A stretch of DNA of 6,987 nt, from contig JAFMQP010000209.1 of the NCBI GenBank assembly GCA_017354575.1, positions 1 to 6,987 on the forward strand, given 5' to 3'. The notes under the pieces were generated by a model. That model was given only the letters and a program-made list of their open reading frames with translations, ran no database searches and was not told the DNA's origin. The translations under genes were made by a program, and so were the position numbers. Each line of letters opens with the position of its first letter. Positions within the stretch are counted from its first letter, which is position 1. Shown one piece after another: positions 1 to 5,643 of this stretch. This DNA is from Acidothermales bacterium (lineage in GTDB: Bacteria > Actinomycetota > Actinomycetes > Streptosporangiales > WHST01).

Positions 1-1430
1 ACCAGGCGTTCACGATGCACGGCACGATCATGCTGCTGCTGTTCGCCACACCGCTGTTCGCCGGCTTCGCGAACGAGATCATGCCGCTGCAGATCGGCTC
101 TCCCGACGTCGCGTTCCCGCGGATGAACATGCTGAGCTTCTGGCTCTTCCTGTTCGGCGGGATCATGGTGATCTTCGGCTTCCTCACGCCGGGTGGCGCC
201 GCGAGCTTCGGCTGGTTCGCGTACTCGCCGCTGTCCAGCGCCGACTACACCCCCGGTCTCGGCGGTGACCTGTGGATCATGGGCCTGGCGCTCGCCGGGT
301 TCGGCACGATCCTCGGCGCGGTCAACTTCGTCACGACGGTGATGACGATGCGGGCACCCGGTATGACGATGTTCCGGATGCCGATCTTCACCTGGAACAT
401 CCTGCTCACCAGCGTGCTCGTGCTGCTGGCGTTCCCGGTCCTCGCGGCCGCCCTGCTCGGCCTCGAGGCCGACCGGCGGCTCGGTGCGCACATCTTCGAC
501 CCGGCCAACGGCGGCGCGGTGATGTGGCAGCACCTGTTCTGGTTCTTCGGCCACCCCGAGGTCTACATCGTGGCGCTGCCGTTCTTCGGCATCGTCACCG
601 AGGTCATCCCGGTGTTCAGCCGCAAGCCGTTGTTCGGGTACACCGGCATGGTCGGCGCGACCATCGCGATCGCGGGTCTTTCCATGACCGTCTGGGCGCA
701 CCACATGTTCGTCACCGGTGCGGTGCTGCTGCCGTTCTTCTCGTTCATGACGTTCCTGATCGCCGTGCCCACGGGCGTGAAGTTCTTCAACTGGGTCGGC
801 ACCATGTGGCGCGGGCAGATCAGCTTCGACACACCGATGCTGTTCGCGGTCGGTTTCCTGAGCACGTTCCTGTTCGGCGGGTTGACCGGCATCATCCTGG
901 CGTCGCCGCCGCTGGACTTCCACGTGTCCGACTCGTACTTCGTCGTCGCGCACTTCCACTACGTGCTGTTCGGCACGGTCGTGTTCTCGATGTTCTCCGG
1001 CTTCTACTTCTGGTGGCCGAAGATGACCGGCAAGATGCTCGGCGAGCGGCTGGGCAAGCTGCACTTCTGGCTCGTCTTCATCGGGTTCCACACGACGTTC
1101 CTGATCCAGCACTACCTGGGCGTCATCGGCATGCCCCGGCGGATCGCCGACTACGCCGCGAGCGACGGGTTCACGTGGGAGAACGACGTGTCGACGCTGG
1201 GCGCGTTCATCCTCGGTGTCTCGATGCTGCCGTTCCTCTACAACATCTGGATCACCGCCAGGCGTGGGGCGAAGGTGCAGGTCGAGGACCCGTGGGGCTT
1301 CGGCGGCGGGCTGGAGTGGGCGACGTCGTGCCCGCCGCCACGGCACAACTTCGTCTCGCTGCCGCGTATCCGCTCCGATCGCCCGGCGTTCGACAAGCAT
1401 GTCCCCCCGCGGGAGAAGATTCCCTCATGA
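1..1430 (+). CDS. ctaD: Cytochrome c oxidase subunit I (aa3 type), 5'-partial
   Basis: Catalytic subunit of the membrane-bound aa3 oxidase, which reduces O2 to water and pumps protons. The reading frame is open from base 3 with no start, so the N-terminus (about 100 residues by comparison with usual actinobacterial CtaD) lies outside the window. Counting from the internal Met at base 15, the key residues are present: His2 (heme a); Asn20, Asp31 and Asn38 of the D-channel entrance; His180, Glu182 and Tyr184 in GHPEVY (CuB ligand, D-channel Glu, cross-linked Tyr); His229-His230 (CuB); Lys256 (K-channel); and His313/His315 in AHFHY (heme a3/heme a). The His of the bovine His-Asp pair before the heme ligands is Ser305 here, which I recall as ordinary in actinobacteria. 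About ten hydrophobic segments remain. The C-terminal LEWATSCPPPRHNF block is actinobacterial, and the tail ends soon after it. Identification is certain; the protein looks fully functional. Confidence 0.98.
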   Translation, partial: QAFTMHGTIMLLLFATPLFAGFANEIMPLQIGSPDVAFPRMNMLSFWLFLFGGIMVIFGFLTPGGAASFGWFAYSPLSSADYTPGLGGDLWIMGLALAGFGTILGAVNFVTTVMTMRAPGMTMFRMPIFTWNILLTSVLVLLAFPVLAAALLGLEADRRLGAHIFDPANGGAVMWQHLFWFFGHPEVYIVALPFFGIVTEVIPVFSRKPLFGYTGMVGATIAIAGLSMTVWAHHMFVTGAVLLPFFSFMTFLIAVPTGVKFFNWVGTMWRGQISFDTPMLFAVGFLSTFLFGGLTGIILASPPLDFHVSDSYFVVAHFHYVLFGTVVFSMFSGFYFWWPKMTGKMLGERLGKLHFWLVFIGFHTTFLIQHYLGVIGMPRRIADYAASDGFTWENDVSTLGAFILGVSMLPFLYNIWITARRGAKVQVEDPWGFGGGLEWATSCPPPRHNFVSLPRIRSDRPAFDKHVPPREKIPS

Positions 1431-1501
1431 TCGTTGCTTTACCGAACGGCTGGCGTGGTAGAAGGAAAACGCGCAGACTAGACGGGTCACGCAAGTCCTG
1501 C

Positions 1502-1506
1502 GGAGG
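1502..1506 (+). promoter_or_regulatory. Ribosome binding site GGAGG before the GTG start at 1513
   Basis: A perfect GGAGG lies six bases before GTG 1513. It decides the start of the 237-residue gene in favour of this GTG, since no other start in that frame near it has such a site. The 82-bp gap between ctaD and this gene shows no clear terminator. Confidence 0.8.
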
Positions 1507-1512
1507 TGTCTC

Positions 1513-2226
1513 GTGACGACGTACGAGGCGGAAGTACCGAACCTGCTCCCCGTGCTGTCCCGTGGCAAGCACCGCAACCCGCGCAAGGGCGCCTGTTTCA
1601 TGGAGTTGGCGTCGTTCCTCGCGGGCGAGCGGTGGAGCGACCACCCGGGCTGCACCCATCGGCTGCTCGCGGCACTGGCCAGGCACGTCAACGACTACAC
1701 GTCCGACGACGGCCGGTCCCGGCTCGCCGTCCTCGTGCCGTCGGTCATCGGGCTGACCAGTGACGACCCGGTGGTGGACGCGCGGATCGCGCTGCGCGCC
1801 GCCACCCACGCGTTGCCGGTCGTCGCGGCCGAGCGACAGTGTGTGATGGCCGTGTCCGTGCTCGCCGCGGAACAGGTGATCTCGGAGCTCACCGGCCGCC
1901 CGGCCGACGTGATGGACGAGGCGAGCCGCGCGGCGCTCGCGGAGGCGCCGCACGCCGCGCAGTGGGCGCGCCGGTTCACCCGCCGGCTGCGTCGCTCGCC
2001 GAAGGCGTTCCGGCGCTACGCCGCGCCGGTCATCGTCCACTCGGCGGTCGAGGGCGTCGCGCGCGCCTGCGTCGCCGATCCGGACCCGCTGCTGTACGAC
2101 CTGCTCGAGGACGCGATCGCCGACTGCCGGAACTTCGTCCGTGCCGAGGCGGACGAGCCCGTGGCCGTCGACCAGGAGCGGTGGGAGACCGCCTGCGTGA
2201 CTCTCCGCCACCGTTCCGCCCTGTAG
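1513..2226 (+). CDS. Conserved hypothetical protein, 237 aa, with GACFME / DHPxCTH N-terminal block
   Basis: I do not recognise a named family, but the N-terminal style resembles uncharacterised proteins I associate with actinomycetes. Visible features: a basic stretch (residues 17-25, RGKHRNPRK), then GACFMEL (26-32), FLAGERWSDHP (35-45) and C47-T48-H49. Cys28, His44, Cys47 and His49 are possible metal ligands or structural residues (inference). Next come SVIGLTSDDPVVDARIAL (77-94) and a long alanine-rich helical part. An Arg-rich helix (152-168) is followed by an acidic C-terminal third. No signal peptide or membrane segment is seen, so it is probably cytoplasmic. The start is GTG with GGAGG six bases upstream. 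It lies 82 bp after ctaD on the same strand, but nothing ties it to respiration. Its stop is 7 bp from the stop of the converging OCD-family gene. Sure as a gene, unsure as to role. Confidence 0.85.
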   Translation: MTTYEAEVPNLLPVLSRGKHRNPRKGACFMELASFLAGERWSDHPGCTHRLLAALARHVNDYTSDDGRSRLAVLVPSVIGLTSDDPVVDARIALRAATHALPVVAAERQCVMAVSVLAAEQVISELTGRPADVMDEASRAALAEAPHAAQWARRFTRRLRRSPKAFRRYAAPVIVHSAVEGVARACVADPDPLLYDLLEDAIADCRNFVRAEADEPVAVDQERWETACVTLRHRSAL

Positions 2227-2233
2227 CGGAGGG

Positions 2234-3163
2234 TCAGGCGAGGGACTCGTAGACCAGCGCCGCCGCGGCGAGGTCCTCCAGGGCCGTGCCGACGGACTTG
2301 AACAGCGTGATCTCGTCCTCGCGCGCACGGCCGGCGTGCCGGCCCCTGGTGAGGTCGTACAGCGTGCCGGCGACGTCGGTGGCGGCGAACGCGCCGGACT
2401 CGACGGGCGCGAGCAGGTCGCCGCTCTCCTCCAGCGCGTCCCGCGTGTCGACGAACACCGTGGCCTTCCGCAACGCGTCGTCGTCGGTCTCCCGCAGGTG
2501 CGGCGCGAAGCTGCCGATGAGGTCCAGGTGCATGCCCGGACGCAGCCAGTCGCCCGAAACGACCGGCCGGCTCGCCAGCGTCGCGCAGCTCACGACGTCC
2601 GCCGCCGCCACCGCGGGTGCCAGCTCGTCGACCCTGACGGCCTCGAAGCCGTCCGCACGCAGCGCCGTCACCAACGCGTCGGCACGCGACGCGGTGCGGT
2701 TCCACACGCTCACCCGCTCGACGGGGCGCACCGCCCGGTAGGCGGCGGGCAGCGCTTCGGCGACCTTCCCCGCGCCCACCACGAGCAGGTGCCGCGCGTC
2801 CTCCCTGGCGAGGTACGCCGCCGCGAGCGCGGACGCGGCCGCCGTCCGCCGCCTGGTCAGCTCGGCCCCGTCGACGACGGCGAGCGCCGCGCCGGTCGTC
2901 GCGCTGGACAGCACGTACGCCGGGTTCACGGCAGGCAGACCGGCGGCGCCGTTGTGCGGGAACACGTTCACCAGCTTCACGCCGACGTAGCGCGCCGACC
3001 ATGCGGGCATGAGCAGCAGCGTCGCCTCCGCCTCGGGCGCACCCACCCGGTGCTGGTGGCGTAGCGGCGCCTCGGCGCCCTCGACGAACCCGTTGCGCAG
3101 GGCCGCGACGAGCGCGTCGAACGGCAGCAGCCGGGCGGTCTCCTCGGCACCCACCATGCGCAC
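2234..3163 (-). CDS. Ornithine cyclodeaminase / mu-crystallin family NAD(P)-dependent enzyme (imine reductase-like)
   Basis: A 309-residue protein, the usual length for this family of NAD(P)-dependent amino-acid and imino-acid enzymes. Family blocks in order: VGVKLVNVFP (60-69, with Lys63 expected to bind the substrate carboxylate), DGAELTRRRTAAASALAA (98-115), the Rossmann loop VVGAGKVAEAL (128-138), GMHLDLIGSFAP (210-221), VDTRDALEESGDL (238-250) and ITLFKSVGTALEDLAAA (285-301). In Pseudomonas putida ornithine cyclodeaminase a catalytic Asp follows the Gly-Gly of the fourth block; here that place is Phe219. This argues against true ornithine cyclodeaminase and for a pyrroline- or piperideine-2-carboxylate reductase or mu-crystallin-like ketimine reductase (inference). 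The start is GTG 3163 with a GGTAGGG-like site; ATG 3157 is the alternative. It follows the 470-residue gene by 32 bp and is probably last in that operon. Family certain, substrate unknown. Confidence 0.93.
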   Translation of the reverse strand: MRMVGAEETARLLPFDALVAALRNGFVEGAEAPLRHQHRVGAPEAEATLLLMPAWSARYVGVKLVNVFPHNGAAGLPAVNPAYVLSSATTGAALAVVDGAELTRRRTAAASALAAAYLAREDARHLLVVGAGKVAEALPAAYRAVRPVERVSVWNRTASRADALVTALRADGFEAVRVDELAPAVAAADVVSCATLASRPVVSGDWLRPGMHLDLIGSFAPHLRETDDDALRKATVFVDTRDALEESGDLLAPVESGAFAATDVAGTLYDLTRGRHAGRAREDEITLFKSVGTALEDLAAAALVYESLA

Positions 3164-3170
3164 GCGGAGA

Positions 3171-3176
3171 CCCTAC
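3171..3176 (-). promoter_or_regulatory. Ribosome binding site GTAGGG before GTG 3163
   Basis: On the minus strand GTAGGG ends seven bases before GTG 3163 and thirteen before ATG 3157. The spacing favours the GTG as start of the OCD-family gene. It lies in the 32-bp gap after the preceding gene, which is too short for a separate ordinary promoter. Confidence 0.5.
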
Positions 3177-3195
3177 CGTCCTGCCGCGGGTGCGC

Positions 3196-4608
3196 TCAGA
3201 CGTGCAGCTGGCCGTCGGTCTCGACGCGTACCCGGTCGCTGCTCAGCTCGGCGAGCGCCCGGTCGACGGGGAGCGGCTCCACGTCGTGCGTCCTGGTCGG
3301 CAGCATCCGCAACGCCCTGCCGTACTTCGCGAGCGCGTCGAAGTGGGCCGGCCAGCGCTGTGCGGTGCCCGAGACGAAGCGGACGTGTCCGGTGATGTGC
3401 GGCAGCACCTGCTGCGCCCACTGGCTCGGCGACGTCGCGCCCACCGAGCTCACCCCGTTCGGGAACAGCATCACGTCCACGTCGTGGTACGGGTCGCCGG
3501 CCGCGGCCACCGTCTCCAGGTACGTCTTCGCCTGCTGCAGCGACGACTCGACGGGGAAGAAGCTCCAGTACGGCACCGAGCCCGTGCGCTGCGCCTCGCT
3601 GTGGTCGACCATCGCGAACGACTCGACGAGCAGGCGGTCGCCCGATGCGCCGGCCGCGCGGACACGGCGCCGCATCGACTGCGCGACGGGGTGCGACAGC
3701 GCCTCCGGCTCGGGCAGGCGCACGTACGTCAGGCTGTGCCCGTTCTGCTTCGCCCATTCCGCCACCTGCGTGCCGAGGCGGGGCTCGAAGCCCCACTCCG
3801 CCTCGGCGCTGATGCCGTCCGGCTCGGGCGCCTGGAACCGGTCGTGGTGCGAGCCGTTCTCGCGGAGGAACTGCGTCAGCCGCGTCGACCCGCGGATGTA
3901 CTCGTCGGCGGTGAGCCCGCCCTGCGCCCCGGCCTGGAACACGTGCCGGTCACCGATGCGCGTCGTCGGCCAGGTCGACTCGTCCGCGAGCAGGATCACC
4001 GGAGCGCCGGGCTCGAGGCAGTCCGCGAGGAACCGCCGGTACGCCTCCGGCAGCGCGCACCACTTCAGCCGGAAGTACGACATGTGCCGCACCATCAACC
4101 GGTCCTGGCTGCCGTCGTGCATGTGGTGCAGGACCACGTCGGGATTGCGCTCGAGCAGCGGCGGAGCGACGCGGCGGCCGAACTCCATCGCCTCGTCCGG
4201 CCGGTCCGGGTCGCGGCGCGGCCGCCGCACCGGCAGCAGCAGCGTCTGCGGCAGGAACGGCATGCCCGTCGCGCCGCACAGGTGTACGGCCGCGCCGTTC
4301 GTCGCGCCGATGACGACGCCGGGATAGCGGCGTGTGGTGTCGTAGTGGCCGACGATCCACTCGGCGACGGCCGCCATGTCGACCTCGCCTGTCTCGTCGG
4401 CCGAGACGCCCTCGGCGCCGCCGAGGATCGCGTACGCCGCACGGCGCGGCGATCTGGGCAGCAGCCACGACATCCGGACGGGGAACGCCTGCTTGGCGCT
4501 CTGGCCGAGGTGGGGGAACGGCTCGCCTCGCAACGCGGCCCCGGTCGCCGACAGGATGGCCGTGGCCGAGTCGAACTCGGCCACGGCATGTCGGAGTTCG
4601 ATCGTCAT
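3196..4608 (-). CDS. Unknown 470-aa protein with GATNG elbow-like motif, possibly alpha/beta-hydrolase-like
   Basis: I cannot name this family. The best clue is residues 96-127: a hydrophobic strand PGVVIG, then the turn G101-A-T103-N-G105, then a helix and GMPFLPQTLLLPV. This mirrors the strand-turn-helix around the GxSxG nucleophile of alpha/beta-hydrolases, with Thr103 in the nucleophile position (inference, not proof of activity). Further on are a His-rich stretch VLHHMHDGSQDRLMVRHM (159-176), a second strand-like VILLADES (204-211), GDRLLVESFAMVDHSE (323-338) and VDVMLFPNG (377-385). No signal peptide or membrane helix is seen. ATG 4608 overlaps the stop of the hydrolase gene as ATGA and has a strong AGGAAGGA site (4621-4614) inside that gene, so translation is probably coupled. 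Codons 8-17 contain a perfect inverted repeat. The OCD-family gene follows 32 bp later. Real gene by overlap, ribosome site and coding bias. Confidence 0.88.
   Translation of the reverse strand: MTIELRHAVAEFDSATAILSATGAALRGEPFPHLGQSAKQAFPVRMSWLLPRSPRRAAYAILGGAEGVSADETGEVDMAAVAEWIVGHYDTTRRYPGVVIGATNGAAVHLCGATGMPFLPQTLLLPVRRPRRDPDRPDEAMEFGRRVAPPLLERNPDVVLHHMHDGSQDRLMVRHMSYFRLKWCALPEAYRRFLADCLEPGAPVILLADESTWPTTRIGDRHVFQAGAQGGLTADEYIRGSTRLTQFLRENGSHHDRFQAPEPDGISAEAEWGFEPRLGTQVAEWAKQNGHSLTYVRLPEPEALSHPVAQSMRRRVRAAGASGDRLLVESFAMVDHSEAQRTGSVPYWSFFPVESSLQQAKTYLETVAAAGDPYHDVDVMLFPNGVSSVGATSPSQWAQQVLPHITGHVRFVSGTAQRWPAHFDALAKYGRALRMLPTRTHDVEPLPVDRALAELSSDRVRVETDGQLHV
4559..4587 (-). repeat. Perfect 13-bp inverted repeat with 3-nt loop inside the 5' coding end
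   Basis: The arms GCCGTGGCCGAGT (4559-4571) and ACTCGGCCACGGC (4575-4587) are exact reverse complements around a 3-base centre. It begins 21 bases after the ATG of the 470-residue gene and covers codons 8-17 (AVAEFDSATA). In mRNA it would make a very stable GC-rich hairpin close to the start codon; as DNA it is a 29-bp palindrome that could bind a dimeric protein. It is not followed by a T-run. Whether it is functional or an accident of high GC is not known. Confidence 0.85.
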
Positions 4609-5420
4609 GGTCTTCCTTCCTCGATCTGTCCCACGACCGCGGCCGCGAGCTCCTCGGGGCGGTCGAAGGGGAACGTGTGGTTTCCCGGCACGTTCAGGTA
4701 GTCGGCGTCCGCGGTGGCGGCGAGGTGCCGCACCCAGCGTTCGGTCGCGAGCGCGTCCCGCTCGCCGCGCATGATCGTGACCGGCGCGGACACGCGGCGC
4801 AGCGACGTCTCGATGTCGTCGGCGAGCATCGAGACCGCCATCGCCGCGATCCGCCGTGCGCCGGTGCCGCGCTGTTGCGGGCGGTTGGTCTCGGCCAGTC
4901 CACGCGCCGCACGGGCGTCGTCCATCCGCCAGCGCACGAGCAGCACGGGCAGGTGCCGGTACGCGGGGTCGAGCGTCGGGCTCGCGAGCACCAGCCCGCG
5001 GACGAGGCGGGGGACGGCCGCGGCGACACGCGCGGCCACCTGCGTCCCGTACGAGTGGCCGACGAGGACGGCGCCGTCGGGCGTGTGCTCGCGCAGCCAG
5101 CTGATGACCGCGGCGGCGTCACCGGCGAGCGTGAGGACCGCGCCGGGCTGGTCGCCGTCGGCCGTGCCGGGCAGCTCCAGCCGGTGCACGCGCGCACGCC
5201 GGGCGATCAGCCGCTGCGCGCGTTCGAGGTAGCGGGAGACGCCGAGGCCCGGGACGACGACCACGTCGGGCCCGGTGCCGATGACCGTGTCGTGCGTCGC
5301 CGCGCCGAGCTCCATCGCACCGGCCCGCCGTGCGCCGAGGACGGAGCTGACGGCGCCGGCCCAGCGGGGCGTCCGCGATCCGGCGCCGGACTCGCTCAGC
5401 GTGGCCGCGGCACTCGTCAT
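4605..5420 (-). CDS. Alpha/beta-fold hydrolase
   Basis: A serine hydrolase of the alpha/beta fold, about 271 residues from ATG 5420, the usual length for a single-domain member. Numbering from the adjacent TTG at 5423: oxyanion-loop PGLG (58-61), the nucleophile elbow V121-G-H-S124-Y-G, the acid Asp223 in RGERDAL and the base His249 in PGNHTFPF, so the catalytic triad is complete. The segment between (about 155-210) is the lid or cap. No signal peptide is evident, so it is probably cytoplasmic. The start is not settled: TTG 5423 and ATG 5420 lie just after a weak GGGG site. ATG 5315 (Met37) also falls before the fold begins; the first 36 residues are low-complexity Ala/Ser/Arg. The gene is first of a minus-strand run and overlaps the next by ATGA. 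An 18-bp palindrome lies about 50 bp upstream. The substrate cannot be read from sequence. Confidence 0.93.
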   Translation of the reverse strand: MTSAAATLSESGAGSRTPRWAGAVSSVLGARRAGAMELGAATHDTVIGTGPDVVVVPGLGVSRYLERAQRLIARRARVHRLELPGTADGDQPGAVLTLAGDAAAVISWLREHTPDGAVLVGHSYGTQVAARVAAAVPRLVRGLVLASPTLDPAYRHLPVLLVRWRMDDARAARGLAETNRPQQRGTGARRIAAMAVSMLADDIETSLRRVSAPVTIMRGERDALATERWVRHLAATADADYLNVPGNHTFPFDRPEELAAAVVGQIEEGRP

Positions 5421-5472
5421 CAACCGGTCGCTACCCCGGCCGCCGGCACGTACACCCCGCCCCCGCCTGGTT

Positions 5473-5490
5473 GATCATGTTCTCATGATC
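5473..5490. promoter_or_regulatory. 18-bp palindrome, possible operator upstream of the hydrolase operon
   Basis: GATCATGTTCTCATGATC has 7-bp perfect arms around TTCT. It is AT-richer than its surroundings and lies 53 bp before ATG 5420 of the hydrolase gene, where a promoter would be expected. This form suits a dimeric regulator. I cannot assign it to a regulator family, and no convincing -35/-10 pair is visible beside it. Confidence 0.5.
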
Positions 5491-5491
5491 G

Positions 5492-5533
5492 ACCCTGCCT
5501 TCACACGACCTGCAGGACGTGCGAAGGCAGGGT
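5492..5533. repeat. 42-bp imperfect palindrome, possible bidirectional terminator or dispersed repeat
   Basis: Outer arms ACCCTGCCTTC (5492-5502) and GAAGGCAGGGT (5523-5533) match perfectly. The inner part continues pairing down to a central CCTGCAGG with only two mismatches (5503/5522 and 5508/5517), giving 19 pairs out of 21. It lies between the ABC permease operon and the hydrolase gene, both on the minus strand, so it could end transcripts of the permeases. There is no T-run on either side, so a classical intrinsic terminator is not shown; a regulator site or a mobile palindromic repeat are alternatives. Confidence 0.75.
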
Positions 5534-5556
5534 TCGTCGTGGGGAGTGCCGGAGCG

Positions 5557-5615
5557 GCCAGGTGAAGTCCGGCCGCGCCATGTGAAGCGAAGCGCCCCGG
5601 CCGCGCCGTGTGAAG
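5557..5615 (+). repeat. Three direct copies of a GTGAAG-ended element
   Basis: Copies end in GTGAAG at 5567, 5587 and 5615. The second and third share GGCCGCGCCRTGTGAAG (5571-5587 and 5599-5615) with one difference; the first keeps only GCCAGGTGAAG (5557-5567). A further copy in inverse orientation, CTTCACACG (5499-5507), and a one-mismatch copy CGTGCGAAG (5518-5526) form the arms of the neighbouring palindrome. The spacing of 20 and 28 bp is not an exact helical repeat. Confidence 0.65.
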
Positions 5616-5622
5616 TGGCGGT

Positions 5623-5642
5623 GCGGGACCGTCCGGACCCGC
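5623..5642 (-). terminator. Hairpin just after the MalG-like permease stop, possible terminator
   Basis: On the minus strand GCGGG pairs with CCCGC, then after a T/T mismatch CC pairs with GG, around a small loop. It starts directly after the TAG stop at 5646-5644. It lacks a T-run, so termination is only a possibility; actinomycete terminators often lack one. Confidence 0.3.
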
Positions 5643-5643
5643 G

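Noticed and set aside
1434..1464. TTGCTT ... TAGAAG as a promoter for the 237-aa gene
   Set aside because: The 19-base spacing and two mismatches in each hexamer make it too weak to list as a feature.
272..1516. A 414-codon open frame on the plus strand within ctaD
   Set aside because: It lies in another frame of an unmistakable ctaD and its translation is a low-complexity Arg/His shadow.
2227..2233. A terminator between the converging 237-aa and OCD-family genes
   Set aside because: Only 7 bp separate the stops and no hairpin fits there; any terminator would have to lie inside the opposite gene, and I saw no clear one.
1252..2328. A 358-codon open frame on the minus strand across the end of ctaD and the 237-aa gene
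   Set aside because: It overlaps three better-supported genes, is Arg-rich and has no recognisable motif.
4571..4575. TCGAA at the hairpin centre as part of an actinobacterial SOS box
   Set aside because: The TCGAAC-N4-GTTCGA layout is not present; the bases are simply the centre of the inverted repeat.
3190..4701. A 503-codon open frame on the plus strand, opposite the 470-aa gene
   Set aside because: Its translation is Arg/Val/His-rich with no domains and it is explained by GC-rich third positions of the minus-strand gene, which has an ATGA overlap and a good ribosome site.
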